Notes: generated from the sequence alone by a model not told the origin. A stretch of DNA of 64,000 nucleotides from Streptomyces sp. Ncost-T10-10d (GCF_900091955.1 NZ_FMDF01000145.1:1-64000), one strand, 5' to 3'. Counted from the stretch's first letter, positions 8,077-16,636 are shown. Numbers and translations: made by a program.

Positions 8077-9198
8077 CTGTACGAGAGGGGGCGGGCAGTA
8101 GCGCTGCCACGCGTCGTGGAGATCCGTGGAGTAGTAGCCCTTGAGGACCCCGCCGGATGTGCGGATGTTGCGGGAGGCGATGGGCTCGTTGTCCGCGGTG
8201 ACGTAGTCGTGGAGCATGCGGGACAGCCGCCGGGAGTCGAGCGGCTTGCCCTGCAGGTCGGCCCACGGGGCGTCGTCGAGCGCGTTCAGCCGGTCGACGA
8301 TGGCGATGGTCGGGAGCCGATCAATGCCGACCATGACGTGGTCGCGGAGGTCGGTGAGCAGGCGGATCCCAAGGCTTCCTTTGTCGTCGGCCTGGGATGC
8401 TTTCACGAGCTTCACGCAGGCGTCGCGGGCCCTGTCGGGCCAGTCCCCGCCTGCCGCGTCCGCGATGGCGAGCAGGGGCTCCCACACGTCGGCGGGCCGG
8501 TCGGTGACACCTTCGGGCATGTCGGGCCAGGCACCCATCACGAAGCCGCGGGCCTGCTCTGCCCAGGCGGCGAGCCGGTCACGCAGGGCATGGCCCTCCT
8601 TCTCGTGGATGCGGGCGCGGAAGGGTTCGACCTTCTCGTTCCGGGCCCTGCGCCGCATGCGGATGATGACGGAGCGGGTGAGGATCGTGTCGGGCAGCGA
8701 GCCGAGTCCGGCGACGGCCACCGCGGTGTACGAGGGGAACGCCTGAACGGTCTGGTTGCCCCCGTCCCCGACGCATCTGTATGTGACTCCGGTGCGTCGG
8801 TGGCCAGCGTTCAGGAAGCCGCGCAGTTCCTCGTTGTCCCCGGCCTTGGGACCAAAAATCGTATCGATCTCGTCGAAGAGGATCGTGGGGCGACCCTCAC
8901 TGGCCGACACCGCCCGGAACAGGGCCGCAGCACTGGCGTTGACGGCGACCATCGGCTGAGGAACGAGCGTTTCCACGATCTCCAGGCCGCGTGACTTCCC
9001 GGAGCCCGGCTCAGGGGAGAGGAACGCCAGCCGCGGAGTGGAGTCGAAGCAGTCGAGCAGGTGCGCGTGCGCATCCCACAGGGCCACAGCCACGTAAGCG
9101 GCTTCGGTCGGGAACACGTTGAAGCGGCGATGAAAGGCTTCCACCTCGGCCAGCAGGGCGGCACCGTCGATGGGCGGGGTGGGCGGTGTCGCGGTCAT
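8023..9198 (-). CDS. DUF3631 replication-associated ATPase
   Basis: A 391-residue protein with a P-loop (SPEPGSGKSRGLEI, about residues 45-58) and a Walker B segment (PTILFDEIDTIF), followed by the DUF3631 region (DPRARDA-type DWPDRARDACVKLVKAS, LTDLRD, LDSRRLSRMLHDY). DUF3631 proteins accompany primase-polymerases in AICEs and phages and probably act as replicative helicase or initiator. ATG 9198 has GAGGAAAGGA upstream and overlaps the preceding stop as ATGA. Its last residues (LVQPLQALQPLQPS) are encoded by the GTAGCGG repeats, so coding and iteron sequence coincide. Confidence 0.85.
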   Translation of the reverse strand: MTATPPTPPIDGAALLAEVEAFHRRFNVFPTEAAYVAVALWDAHAHLLDCFDSTPRLAFLSPEPGSGKSRGLEIVETLVPQPMVAVNASAAALFRAVSASEGRPTILFDEIDTIFGPKAGDNEELRGFLNAGHRRTGVTYRCVGDGGNQTVQAFPSYTAVAVAGLGSLPDTILTRSVIIRMRRRARNEKVEPFRARIHEKEGHALRDRLAAWAEQARGFVMGAWPDMPEGVTDRPADVWEPLLAIADAAGGDWPDRARDACVKLVKASQADDKGSLGIRLLTDLRDHVMVGIDRLPTIAIVDRLNALDDAPWADLQGKPLDSRRLSRMLHDYVTADNEPIASRNIRTSGGVLKGYYSTDLHDAWQRYCPPPLVQPLQALQPLQPSSEAIPA

Positions 9199-9548
9199 GT
9201 GGCGATCCTTTCCTCGGTGGTGCGCAGCGGGCAGCGGGTCCGGTGGGCGGTGTGGTCTGCGATCAGAGCGAGTGCCTTGCGGTGACCTGCGGCAAAGAGG
9301 TTGCGGCCGCACTCGCAGATGCTGGTTGCGGTGGGGACCGCGCCGCGCGGGGCGCTGATGGTGAGCCAAGCGATCGGGTACCGGCCGTCCCCGGTCTGCG
9401 GGTCAGGACGAACAGATGAAAGGACGGCCTTACGGCCGACGACCCTCGGCGCGCTACTGCCGGACTGGGTGGGGACGGGTTCGGCGGTGCTGGGGCCGGT
9501 GGACGGTGGGGGGAGGCTTTTCAGGTGGGGGCGGCGCTGGGTGCTCAT
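9195..9548 (-). CDS. Small AICE protein with CxC motif
   Basis: A 117-residue protein (MSTQRRPHLKSLPPPST to CPLRTTEERIAT). It includes SICECGRNLFAAGHRKALALIADHT with cysteines at about 78, 80 and 106, so a small metal-binding fold is possible. It overlaps its neighbours by ATGA at both ends, between the primase-polymerase and DUF3631 genes, which implies co-translation in the replication operon. The family is familiar from Streptomyces AICEs but has no known function. Confidence 0.75.
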   Translation of the reverse strand: MSTQRRPHLKSLPPPSTGPSTAEPVPTQSGSSAPRVVGRKAVLSSVRPDPQTGDGRYPIAWLTISAPRGAVPTATSICECGRNLFAAGHRKALALIADHTAHRTRCPLRTTEERIAT

Positions 9549-10450
9549 GCGGCGGTCCCCCTCGGCCGGCAGGTTCGGATGGACCAGTTGAGGGCGCTGC
9601 GGACCGTGGTGCGGCACTCGGCAGCCGGGAGTCCGGTCGACTCGCCCGCCGCCTGAAAAGCCTGTTCCACCTCGTGCCGGGGGAGGTCGCCCCACGCGAC
9701 GAAACGGCCCACGGCGCGGGCGCTCCTGAGGAGCTGCTCGTTGCGGCCGCCCTCGGTGGTGGCGCGGACGGTGGCGGTCTCGCGTTCCAGGGCGGCATCG
9801 GCGGCCCGGTTGCCGAACCGGGGTACCTGGATGCGTACCTGCTGTGCGGGCGCCGGTGCGGGTGTGAGAGCGTCCAGCAGCCATGCGGGGAGTTCGGCCA
9901 CGGGGGCGGGGTCGGTGACCTCGTATGCCTGGCCGTTGACGGTGCTGCCGGGGGCGACGACGTTGCCGCCCCATGCCCGGGTGTCGATCCGTTTGGCCAG
10001 CTTCCCTTTGCTGCTGGGGATCTGGACCGTGCTGGGGGCGGTGAAGTAGAGGTGCATTCCACGGCTCGGAGTCCGCACCCGGTAGGTGGTGGGGACGGCC
10101 TGCCCGGCGCGCTCGCAGAGCGCCTTGAAGGAATCCACACCGCTAGGTGTGTCCGCATCGTCTTCAGGCTTGGGCATGTCGAGGTCGATCACGACCAGCC
10201 CCGAAGGACCTGGTGCCAAACCGATGTTGAACGGCTTGAGGGCCCAAGCCCCGCGGATGCGGTCGGAGTCCAGGGTGGCGCGCTGCTCCCACTTGCGGTG
10301 GCCGGTTGTGCAGGCTCCGGTGCTGGTGCAGTGGTCTTCTCCATGCAGGGCGGGGGCTTTGCCGCCGGGGCGCAAGGGGTGGACGTACCAGCCGCGTTCG
10401 GCGGCCTCTAACGCTGCGGAGAGCAGCGGGGTGTTGCGCTCATGGGGCAT
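9545..10450 (-). CDS. Bifunctional DNA primase/polymerase (PrimPol)
   Basis: A 301-residue archaeo-eukaryotic-type primase. The catalytic metal motif is visible as GLVVIDLDMPK (hhDhD, about residues 84-94), the second motif as SRGMHLYF (s-x-H type, about 130), and a later GGNVVAPGS loop. A helical C-terminal region follows (NEQLLRSARAVGRFVAWGDL). In AICEs such proteins replace RepSA as the replication initiator/primase. It is the first gene of the three-gene replication operon and overlaps the next by ATGA. Confidence 0.9.
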   Translation of the reverse strand: MPHERNTPLLSAALEAAERGWYVHPLRPGGKAPALHGEDHCTSTGACTTGHRKWEQRATLDSDRIRGAWALKPFNIGLAPGPSGLVVIDLDMPKPEDDADTPSGVDSFKALCERAGQAVPTTYRVRTPSRGMHLYFTAPSTVQIPSSKGKLAKRIDTRAWGGNVVAPGSTVNGQAYEVTDPAPVAELPAWLLDALTPAPAPAQQVRIQVPRFGNRAADAALERETATVRATTEGGRNEQLLRSARAVGRFVAWGDLPRHEVEQAFQAAGESTGLPAAECRTTVRSALNWSIRTCRPRGTAA

Positions 10451-10489
10451 TCTGGATGTCTCCAGTTCTGTAGTGAGTGCTGGCAGACA

Positions 10490-10525
10490 AGGGCGGCCGT
10501 GACTTTGGCGAGAGACGGCCGCCCT
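10490..10525. terminator. Hairpin in the divergent region before the PrimPol gene
   Basis: AGGGCGGCCGT (10490-10500) pairs with ACGGCCGCCCT (10515-10525) around a 14-nt loop. It lies between divergent genes, so it may be a leader or attenuator structure rather than a true terminator. Confidence 0.4.
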
Positions 10526-10563
10526 GGCCTTTTCCGGGTTGCGGGGCGGGTAGGGAGAGCGTG

Positions 10564-10875
10564 ATGGGTGAGGCTGAGGTCAGCGACCGACTGCGGAGGC
10601 GGGTCAGGTGCGACTTTCCTGACGCTGAGGTCGCGAAGGGTGCCGAGGGGGCCTTGCGCTCCCTGGTCAAGAAATTGGGGCCCGACGGGATGGTCGGTGT
10701 TGGCGACGAGCGTCTGATGGCTGCAGTGGTGCTCTTTGCGCGTGGGGACATCGGTCGCCTGAGGTCTGCCGTCCGTCTCGCGCAACTCGACTGGCGTGAT
10801 TTGCTCGTTGCGGCTGAACTCGCTGACGAGGACTTCGAGCAGCGGCTTGACCAGGAACTGCCCGGTCCGACGTAG
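10564..10875 (+). CDS. Conserved Streptomyces AICE/plasmid protein, function unknown
   Basis: A 103-residue acidic helical protein (MGEAEVSDRLRRRVRCDF to EQRLDQELPGPT) containing DERLMAAVVLFARGDIGRL and LDWRDLLVAAELADEDF, a pattern common in Streptomyces conserved hypotheticals. AGGGAGA precedes ATG 10564 at a good distance. It is the only plus-strand gene in the element's replication half, is divergent from PrimPol, and faces the small gene at 10886. A regulatory role (a counterpart of pSAM2 Pra) is possible but not shown by the sequence. Confidence 0.65.
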   Translation: MGEAEVSDRLRRRVRCDFPDAEVAKGAEGALRSLVKKLGPDGMVGVGDERLMAAVVLFARGDIGRLRSAVRLAQLDWRDLLVAAELADEDFEQRLDQELPGPT

Positions 10876-10885
10876 CGCCTGTCGG

Positions 10886-11059
10886 TCAGTTGTGGAAGCG
10901 GTTGGATTCGGGGTGCTGGTCACACCAGGCTTCGGCGCAGACCTTGTGGACGGGTTCGCGGTCGTGGGAGCGCATCGGCGTGGGGCGGCGGCAGAGCACG
11001 CAGGGCAGGTCCCGGTGCGGGTCGAAGTGCCTGCTGTCGCGCCAGTCGAGTAACGGCAT
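10886..11059 (-). CDS. 57-residue Cys-rich AICE protein
   Basis: A short reading frame beginning MPLLDWRDSRHFDPHRD and ending DQHPESNRFHN. It has a CVLC pair (about residues 20-23) and two later cysteines in VCAEAWCDQH, a likely four-cysteine zinc-binding set. It sits in the same direction as the replication genes, 9 bp behind the DUF6251-type gene. Small zinc-ribbon-like proteins of this form are common in Streptomyces elements; the function is unknown. Confidence 0.65.
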   Translation of the reverse strand: MPLLDWRDSRHFDPHRDLPCVLCRRPTPMRSHDREPVHKVCAEAWCDQHPESNRFHN

Positions 11060-11068
11060 GACCGCTGC

Positions 11069-11557
11069 TCACTGCTGGTTGTTGGTCTTGGCCCACACAC
11101 CACGGGTGGTGGTGTGGACGTTGCGCCGGTCCTGGTGGACGGGGCCCTCGTAGTGGTGGTGGTGCACGTCCGGCAGTGCTTCCTTGCCGCGGCGGATCAG
11201 CCGGGCGAGGGCGAGGATCGGGACGGCGGGGGCCCCGAGGAGCAGGGCGAGGACGGTGGGGTCGGCGTGCTGGGAGGCGATGAGCAGGCCGATCGCGATC
11301 AGGCCCGGCGGCACGGTGGCGAGTCCGGCGGTCAGCATGAGCCTGCTCGCGTCGGTGGCCGTCTGGGACATGGGCGGGATGCCCGGCTGGGCTACCGGGA
11401 GTGCGGTGCCGTACCGGGGCAGGGGGGTCGTGTCGCGGTAGGCGGTGGGTGTTTCGGGGGTGGGCCGGTAGGCGTCGGTGATGATCCGTGCGGCTTCGGC
11501 AGCGGCCTCGGCGTCGGTCATCGGGAGCGGGTGGACGGGGTGGTCGGATCGGTTCAC
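11069..11557 (-). CDS. DUF6251-like membrane protein
   Basis: A 162-residue protein with a variable N-terminus, a hydrophobic pair at about residues 72-117 (LMLTAGLATVPPGLIAIGLLIAS; VLALLLGAPAVPILALARLI), and a conserved C-terminal tail DVHHHHYEGPVHQDRRNVHT followed by TRGVWAKTNNQQ. The histidine-rich tail and paired membrane helices match what I recall as DUF6251, found in AICEs. It lies downstream of tra across the octamer repeat region. The function is unknown; a role in transfer or intramycelial spread is inferred from context. Confidence 0.7.
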   Translation of the reverse strand: MNRSDHPVHPLPMTDAEAAAEAARIITDAYRPTPETPTAYRDTTPLPRYGTALPVAQPGIPPMSQTATDASRLMLTAGLATVPPGLIAIGLLIASQHADPTVLALLLGAPAVPILALARLIRRGKEALPDVHHHHYEGPVHQDRRNVHTTTRGVWAKTNNQQ

Positions 11558-11621
11558 GGGGTGGTCCTCCCGGGCGGGCCGGGGCCCCTGCGCGCGGTGC
11601 GGCGAGGGGCCCCGGGTGGGG

Positions 11622-11754
11622 ATGTCACGTGCGGTGTCAGGGGGGTATCACGCGGGTGTCAGGGCCTGGTGTCAGGGCGCGTGACACCCGCTCCCGCCTA
11701 GGGGTTTGGGTGTCACGGGGCCCGTGACGGTGTCAGGCGTCACGCGGGTGTCAG
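11622..11754. repeat. GGTGTCAG octamer cluster, candidate clt transfer locus
   Basis: GGTGTCAG occurs at 11633, 11655, 11668, 11729 and 11747. GGTGTCAC occurs at 11709 and inverted at 11681. Variants ATGTCACG (11622) and GTATCACG (11645) also occur. The cluster is directly downstream of, and overlaps the end of, the translocase gene. In Streptomyces plasmids, TraB recognises repeated octamers (TRS) in clt near tra. Confidence 0.6.
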
Positions 11755-13743
11755 GGCGGGGACGATCCGCCACCGGCCGGTCTGGTTCGTCGGCTGCAGG
11801 CGGCCCTCCAGGGCGGCGTCCCGGAGCCTCGCGGAGACCCACGGTCGGCTGTAGCCGTTGGCGTCGCACCAGTCCATGAAGTCCTTCGGCCCGACGACCA
11901 TCTGCCCGGCCTCTTCGAACTCGTCGAGGGCGCGGGCGAACAGCTCCCGCGCCTCCTCCGGGGACGGCTTGCGGCCGGTGTCCTGACCGAACAGCGGGGC
12001 ATCGTCGCCCTGCTGGGCCGCGGGGAGGTCGGCTTCGGGGTCCATGGCGGCGTCCTCGGGGTCGAGGAGGGTGCCGGTCTGGATGGTGTCGTCCTGTTCC
12101 GGCACGGCGGTCTGCTCCGTCTCGTCAGTGTCGGTACGGCGGCCGGTGTACGCGTTGCCCACGGCCGCCTTCGCGGCCCCGGCGGTGATCGGGTCGGCAG
12201 TGGCGCCGTTGCGCACGGCCCACTGCGCGAGCGTCTCCATGAGGGACACGGCCCGGGTGGTGAACTGCTGGGTGCGGCCCGGGGAGGCGTACCGCTCGGG
12301 GGCGATCCCGCCGGAGACGACGTAGCAGTAGCCGGGCTTACGGTTGCCCCACGCTCCGGGGTGCGCGCCCTGGTCGATGACGGACTCGGGCAGGCTGAAC
12401 CCTTCGTCGCGGGGGTCACAGCCGAGCGCGATCACGGACGGGAGAGAGGCCCGGGTGCTGGTCGACATCTGGTCGTAGGAAGGGCGCTGCAGCGACACGA
12501 TCAGCGAGACGCCGGCCGACCGGGCTTCCTGCGCGATGCCGGTGAACGCGTCGTCACCCAGGGCGCGGAGCGTGTTCGCGGCCTCTTCCATCCACGCGAC
12601 CATGTACGGCATGCCGGGGCAGCCGCACGGGGTGCGGTCGGGGCGGCAGGAGTGCGCCGGGTCGCTCTGCTTCTGCGCGGCCTCGGGTGCCCACTGCCGG
12701 TAGGAGTGCTTCCCGAGCCACCCGGTCCGGGCCGGGATGACCTGCTGGAGTGCGGCGACCATCGCCTCGGTGCCCGCCCCGCCCTCCACCGCCCAGTCGT
12801 AGGCGGGCAGCAGCGGCCTGAAGTCCTGGAACGCCTTGGGGTCGCTGAGCCAGAAGATGACGTCCTTGCGGGACAGGATCTCCGTTTGCAGGTTCAGGGC
12901 CGCGTCGCCCTTGCCAGACCCGGTGCCCCCGGCGATGAGGAAGTGCGACGCGTTGCGCCCGGCCTCCGGGTCGCCGGGCAGCCACACCACGAGCGGCGAT
13001 CCATCGTCGTACTGGCCGATGACCAGCGGATCGGTGATGGACCCGCCCGGCAGGGACGGACCCTCCCACTCCACCGTCTCGCCCAGCATGTCCCTGGGCA
13101 CGATGACCAGCTCGCCGCGCCGGACCGAGTCGGGGTCGGGCTGGTAGCGCACCGCGGACTGCGGGAGATCCAGCGCCGACGCGATCCGCACCAGGGCACG
13201 GGCCACGTCGTCGTTGGTCTGCTCCCCAGCGGGCAGGCTGAGCGCCGCAGTGACCCGGTTCGGCTCCACCTGCGTCCGGCCGATCTTCGCCTTGGCCAGC
13301 CCCACCTTCTCCAGCAGCCCCTTGTCCCCGGACTGCTCGCCCGCACCGTCCGACGTCCGCAGCGCCATCCGGACGTTCCAGGACAGGGCGAGGACCACCC
13401 CGCCCATCAGGAAGGTGTCCGGCAGGATGCCGGCCAGCGGTCCTTCGAGCGCGGCCGCGGTCACCCACGCCGACGCGGACGCCACGGTGATGGCGGAGTG
13501 CAGGCGCCGCTGAGGGCTGGTCTCCCGACCGGCCCACCACGTGGCGCTGGTCAGGGCGACGGCGGACAGGGTCAGCCCGACCCCCGCCCCGACCGAGTCA
13601 GCCCACACCAGGTGGGCACCGCTCCCGGCGACACCGACTCCGGCGACGCCGAGCCACGGCGGGAGGTGGGGCTTGGCCCGGTGCAGGAGGTACGCCCCGA
13701 TGCCGCCGCCGGTCGATGTGCTGTGCTCGCCGCGGTTCCTCAT
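11740..13743 (-). CDS. FtsK/SpoIIIE-type conjugal DNA translocase (TraB/TraSA-like)
   Basis: About 667 residues; translocates double-stranded element DNA into the recipient through a membrane hexamer. The N-terminal third has hydrophobic stretches at about residues 23-45, 51-65 and 88-120. The motor domain shows Walker A IAGGTGSGKGDAAL and Walker B MVAWMEEAANTL, then SLQRPSYDQM and IALGCDPRDEGFSLPE. The C-terminus (FMDWCDANGYSRPWVSARLRDA to GRWRIVP) is a winged-helix candidate for octamer recognition. ATG 13743 or 13755 could be the start; both have partial ribosome sites. It is the single essential transfer gene of the element. Confidence 0.92.
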   Translation of the reverse strand: MRNRGEHSTSTGGGIGAYLLHRAKPHLPPWLGVAGVGVAGSGAHLVWADSVGAGVGLTLSAVALTSATWWAGRETSPQRRLHSAITVASASAWVTAAALEGPLAGILPDTFLMGGVVLALSWNVRMALRTSDGAGEQSGDKGLLEKVGLAKAKIGRTQVEPNRVTAALSLPAGEQTNDDVARALVRIASALDLPQSAVRYQPDPDSVRRGELVIVPRDMLGETVEWEGPSLPGGSITDPLVIGQYDDGSPLVVWLPGDPEAGRNASHFLIAGGTGSGKGDAALNLQTEILSRKDVIFWLSDPKAFQDFRPLLPAYDWAVEGGAGTEAMVAALQQVIPARTGWLGKHSYRQWAPEAAQKQSDPAHSCRPDRTPCGCPGMPYMVAWMEEAANTLRALGDDAFTGIAQEARSAGVSLIVSLQRPSYDQMSTSTRASLPSVIALGCDPRDEGFSLPESVIDQGAHPGAWGNRKPGYCYVVSGGIAPERYASPGRTQQFTTRAVSLMETLAQWAVRNGATADPITAGAAKAAVGNAYTGRRTDTDETEQTAVPEQDDTIQTGTLLDPEDAAMDPEADLPAAQQGDDAPLFGQDTGRKPSPEEARELFARALDEFEEAGQMVVGPKDFMDWCDANGYSRPWVSARLRDAALEGRLQPTNQTGRWRIVPALTPA

Positions 13744-13808
13744 CCCTCGTTCCATCCTTTCCAGCTCTCGTTCCACGTCTCGTCCGTCCTGGTCGACCCA
13801 CCGGCGGC

Positions 13809-14372
13809 TCACTGCGCGGTCCAGTTCATGCGGGGCCGCTCCGGGCGCTGGGCGCGGTGGCGGTGGGCGCCGAGCTCGCCCTCGTACTCCTGCTGGAACT
13901 GGGCGTAGCAAGCCGCAGCAAGCTTGGCCGCGTTGCGCAGCTCGTCGGCCGCGCGCTGCATCTTCCGCGAGACCTTGAACGCGCGGATCTTCGCGCCGCC
14001 CATCCGGCCCTCGGGGTCCGGGACGGTGCCCAGCACGGCCTTGAGGATTTCGGCGCCCATGGCGACCTCGAAGGAGAGCATCACGGCGGCGGCCCGCAGG
14101 CTGTTGCAGTAGTTGCGGATCTGCGCGGGGCTGCTGAACTCCGGGGCGGGCAGCAGGCTCTGCGACTGCGCGGCCCGGGGCCCGGGGACGTTCTTGTTGT
14201 TGTTGACGGTGACGTTGATCGGCGGGACGAACGAGCCGCCCACCGCGCCGACGAAACCGCCGACGGCCGCGCCCGCGTTGTTCGCGAACTTGGCGCCCTT
14301 GCTGGCGGGGGCCGGTCCGCCGCTGGTCCGGGTACGCGACCGGTTGGTGGTACGGGTGCTGTTGCTTGCCAT
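13809..14372 (-). CDS. TraA-like AICE protein
   Basis: A 187-residue protein: a basic Ser/Thr-rich start (MASNSTRTTNRSRTRT), a Gly-rich segment GAAVGGFVGAVGGSFVPPINV and VNNNKNVPG, then helices SPAQIRNYCNSLRAAAVMLSF and ELRNAAKLAAACYAQFQQEY. The pattern matches proteins I recall annotated as plasmid transfer protein TraA in Streptomyces elements. It lies 65 bp upstream of the translocase in the same operon. The role is inferred as accessory to transfer; biochemistry is not known from sequence. Confidence 0.7.
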   Translation of the reverse strand: MASNSTRTTNRSRTRTSGGPAPASKGAKFANNAGAAVGGFVGAVGGSFVPPINVTVNNNKNVPGPRAAQSQSLLPAPEFSSPAQIRNYCNSLRAAAVMLSFEVAMGAEILKAVLGTVPDPEGRMGGAKIRAFKVSRKMQRAADELRNAAKLAAACYAQFQQEYEGELGAHRHRAQRPERPRMNWTAQ

Positions 14373-14385
14373 GGTGATCCCCTTC

Positions 14386-14778
14386 TCAGGCGGAGAGGCA
14401 GAGCGCCGCGACGACGAGTGCGGCGATGTGGGCGGTCTGGTCGACTTGCGCGGCACCGCCGTTGGCGGCCCAGGAGTCCTGGCGGGCCAGGCGCATCCAG
14501 GCCGTGACGGGCCAACGCCGGTCGATCACCGCATGCGTGACGCCGATCCACAGGACCGCGGCCAGAGCGGGCAGGGCCGGAAGCGACCAGCCCAGCACCG
14601 CCGCACCGAGAATGAGCAGGGTCGCGCAGACCACGACGTGCGTGGCGGCGTGCGCGAAGTTCGCCCGCCAACCGGCCACGCCCGGCAGAGCCTTGTGCCC
14701 GGCCTGGTGGTCCGTCTGCAGCGGGTAATCGGCGATCAGGTGGCCGACGTAGAGCAGGAACGCGAGGTCAGCGAACAC
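14386..14778 (-). CDS. DUF3307 family membrane protein
   Basis: A 130-residue protein with three to four membrane helices (FLLYVGHLIADYPLQTDHQA at the N-terminus; HAATHVVVCATLLILGAAVLGW; LPALAAVLWIGVTHAVIDRRWPV). The HLIADYPLQTD and THAVIDRRWP signatures are those of DUF3307. Such proteins recur in AICEs and phages. It is 13 bp upstream of the TraA-like gene. A Spd-type spread function is inferred from operon context only. Confidence 0.8.
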   Translation of the reverse strand: MFADLAFLLYVGHLIADYPLQTDHQAGHKALPGVAGWRANFAHAATHVVVCATLLILGAAVLGWSLPALPALAAVLWIGVTHAVIDRRWPVTAWMRLARQDSWAANGGAAQVDQTAHIAALVVAALCLSA

Positions 14779-14787
14779 GTCTTCTCC

Positions 14788-15126
14788 TCAAGCGGCGAGA
14801 GCGGGAGCGGAGTCGTGGCAGGGCACGCACATGCCGAGCGACGGCGGGATGCAGTACCCCGCATCGCGGCGGCAGTTGGGGCAGGTACGGCGGGCCGTGT
14901 TCGCCTTGGCGAGCGCCGCCCACTTGGCCGGCGTCATCGGGCGGACCGGCTTGGCACGGTCGACGAGGTACAGGTACGCCACCAGCGGGCCGCGACGGCG
15001 GCGCGGCCGTTCGAGCTGCGCGGCGACGTCCTGACCGCCGGGCCGGAGCCCGAGGGCGCGGAGCTGGCGGCGGGTGGCCAGGCCGTCCGGTGCGAGGCGC
15101 CACCGGTAGACCGGCAGCGTGTTCAC
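14788..15126 (-). CDS. RRQRL-type zinc-binding protein
   Basis: A 112-residue basic protein starting VNTLPVYRWRLAPDGLATRRQLRALGLRPGGQ, with a C-terminal cysteine pair set TCPNCRRDAGYCI and CVPCHD (CxxC...CxxC), a clear zinc ribbon. The ATRRQLRALGLRPGG segment is the signature of proteins often annotated RRQRL-motif zinc-binding proteins in Streptomyces elements. GTG 15126 overlaps the upstream stop as GTGA. Nucleic-acid binding is likely but unproven. Confidence 0.8.
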   Translation of the reverse strand: MNTLPVYRWRLAPDGLATRRQLRALGLRPGGQDVAAQLERPRRRRGPLVAYLYLVDRAKPVRPMTPAKWAALAKANTARRTCPNCRRDAGYCIPPSLGMCVPCHDSAPALAA

Positions 15127-15635
15127 CGGGTACCTCCGAGCGGGACCGGCCGGATGCGCCACGGGACCTCGGAGGCCGGGGCCGGGAACCCGTCGCAGCA
15201 GGTGGTGGACGAGGTCCATCCGTCCCGCGCGGCGCCCTCGGCCTCGGCCGCGATCTCTGCCGCGTCCCGCGTGGCGTGCACGCTGTGCATTTCCCCGAGG
15301 CGGTAGAGGACGTAGACGCGGTCGGCCCGGGTGCTCTGCTTCCGGGTGGTGCGCAGCAGCATCCGCAGCGCTTGCCGGTCCTCGGTGTCGAGCAAGGACT
15401 GGGCGCGCAGGGTCTCCACCTCGCCTTCGAGCCGGGCAGCATCGGCGATGGTGCGGGCGAGTGCAGCGCGCAGTTCCTCCACGGCGCTCTCCGCCCGGAT
15501 GGCGGAGTCGGTGGCGAGAGCACCTTCCAGCTGGTGCTGCTCGGCCTCGGCGCGGGCGGCGGCGGTCGCCGTCTCCGCCTCGGACCTGCTGGCTCGTAGG
15601 GCGTGCAGGGTGCGGGTGCGTACGACGGCGATCAT
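15123..15635 (-). CDS. Coiled-coil AICE protein, function unknown
   Basis: A 170-residue protein with a long N-terminal coiled coil (about residues 15-85, rich in Ala, Glu and Arg) and a C-terminal conserved part DRVYVLYRLGEMHSVHATRDAA and GWTSSTTCCDGFPAP with a double cysteine. Starts ATG 15635 and overlaps both neighbours by 4 bases, so it is translationally coupled in the transfer operon. No enzymatic motif is seen. Confidence 0.7.
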   Translation of the reverse strand: MIAVVRTRTLHALRASRSEAETATAAARAEAEQHQLEGALATDSAIRAESAVEELRAALARTIADAARLEGEVETLRAQSLLDTEDRQALRMLLRTTRKQSTRADRVYVLYRLGEMHSVHATRDAAEIAAEAEGAARDGWTSSTTCCDGFPAPASEVPWRIRPVPLGGTR

Positions 15636-16636
15636 GCGGAAACTCCCTCAAGGGCGGGGGTGGTCTTGGCGTCGCGCAGTTCCTGGTAGCGGGCGGAGAC
15701 CCAGCCGGTCGACCAACCGCACAGCTCGGCGGCCGTGCGCACCGGCAGCCCGGACTCGACCGCGGCGGCGACGATTTGCCGGGCCCTGGGCTCGGGCAGC
15801 TTCTCGTTCACCGGCCCGCCGGACAGCAGCGCGGCACGTTCACGTGCCTCACGCTCCCGGAGCTCGGTCTCCTGCCGGCGGGCGTCCTGCTCGCGCTGAC
15901 GACGCTCGTTCTCGCGCCGCTGGGCTGCCTCGCGTTCACGGCGTTCACGCTCGCGCTGCTGCTGTTCACGCTCGCCCTCGGCGCGTTCACGGGCCTCACG
16001 CTCAGCCCGCTCGCGAGCCTCGGTCTGCGCCTGCTCTTCGCGCCGTGCCCGGTCCTCGCGTTCAGCTTGTTCACGGGCCAAGCGGGCTTCGTGCTCCCGC
16101 TGTTCACGCACCAGCGCGGCCTGATGCTCGCGCTCCTCACGGGCACTGCGCTCGGCTGCTTCCCGCCGCTGCGCAGCCGCTTGTTCGCGGGCTTCCTTCT
16201 CGGCCTGTTGCCGGGCGTTCAAGTCGTTCAGCGCCGCAGCAATGGCCCGCCGGTAGGCGAGTCCGGTCTCTGCCGTGACGATCAGCAGCAGCGGCGCCAC
16301 CGAGTGCACAGCCACGCCGACCAGGTCCTTTTGCAAGGCCGAGTCGGCCACGTTCAGGGCGAGAGTCATGCAGCCGGTCATCCACCGCAGGACGATGGGC
16401 CACCGCCCGCCGTGCCCGCCCAGCCGGGCCAGCGTCGCGTCCAGGCGGACCACGATGACGACCGCCGCGTCGACCACCAACGGAAGGATGGGGGCCGTCC
16501 AGCGCCATTCCTGGGGGGTGTGACGGGCCGCGAGGGGGGTGACGGTGAGGATCGAGTAGAGCATCGCCCCTGCCACGATCAACCATGTGCCGACCGACAG
16601 GGCACGGTCCGCTGAACGGATCTGAGCACTGTTCAC
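15632..16636 (-). CDS. DUF2637-type Spd membrane protein with long coiled coil
   Basis: A 334-residue protein. The first about 135 residues contain four membrane helices (ALSVGTWLIVAGAMLYSILTV, APILPLVVDAAVVIVVRL and two more) typical of DUF2637. An extremely charged Arg/Glu/Gln coiled coil follows (about 140-270), then a C-terminal helix-turn-helix-like end (GLPVRTAAELCGWSTGWVSAR). DUF2637 proteins are plasmid-spread (Spd) proteins thought to act at septa in mycelium. GTG 16636 is used because it overlaps the preceding stop as GTGA. Confidence 0.8.
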   Translation of the reverse strand: MNSAQIRSADRALSVGTWLIVAGAMLYSILTVTPLAARHTPQEWRWTAPILPLVVDAAVVIVVRLDATLARLGGHGGRWPIVLRWMTGCMTLALNVADSALQKDLVGVAVHSVAPLLLIVTAETGLAYRRAIAAALNDLNARQQAEKEAREQAAAQRREAAERSAREEREHQAALVREQREHEARLAREQAEREDRARREEQAQTEARERAEREARERAEGEREQQQRERERREREAAQRRENERRQREQDARRQETELREREARERAALLSGGPVNEKLPEPRARQIVAAAVESGLPVRTAAELCGWSTGWVSARYQELRDAKTTPALEGVSA

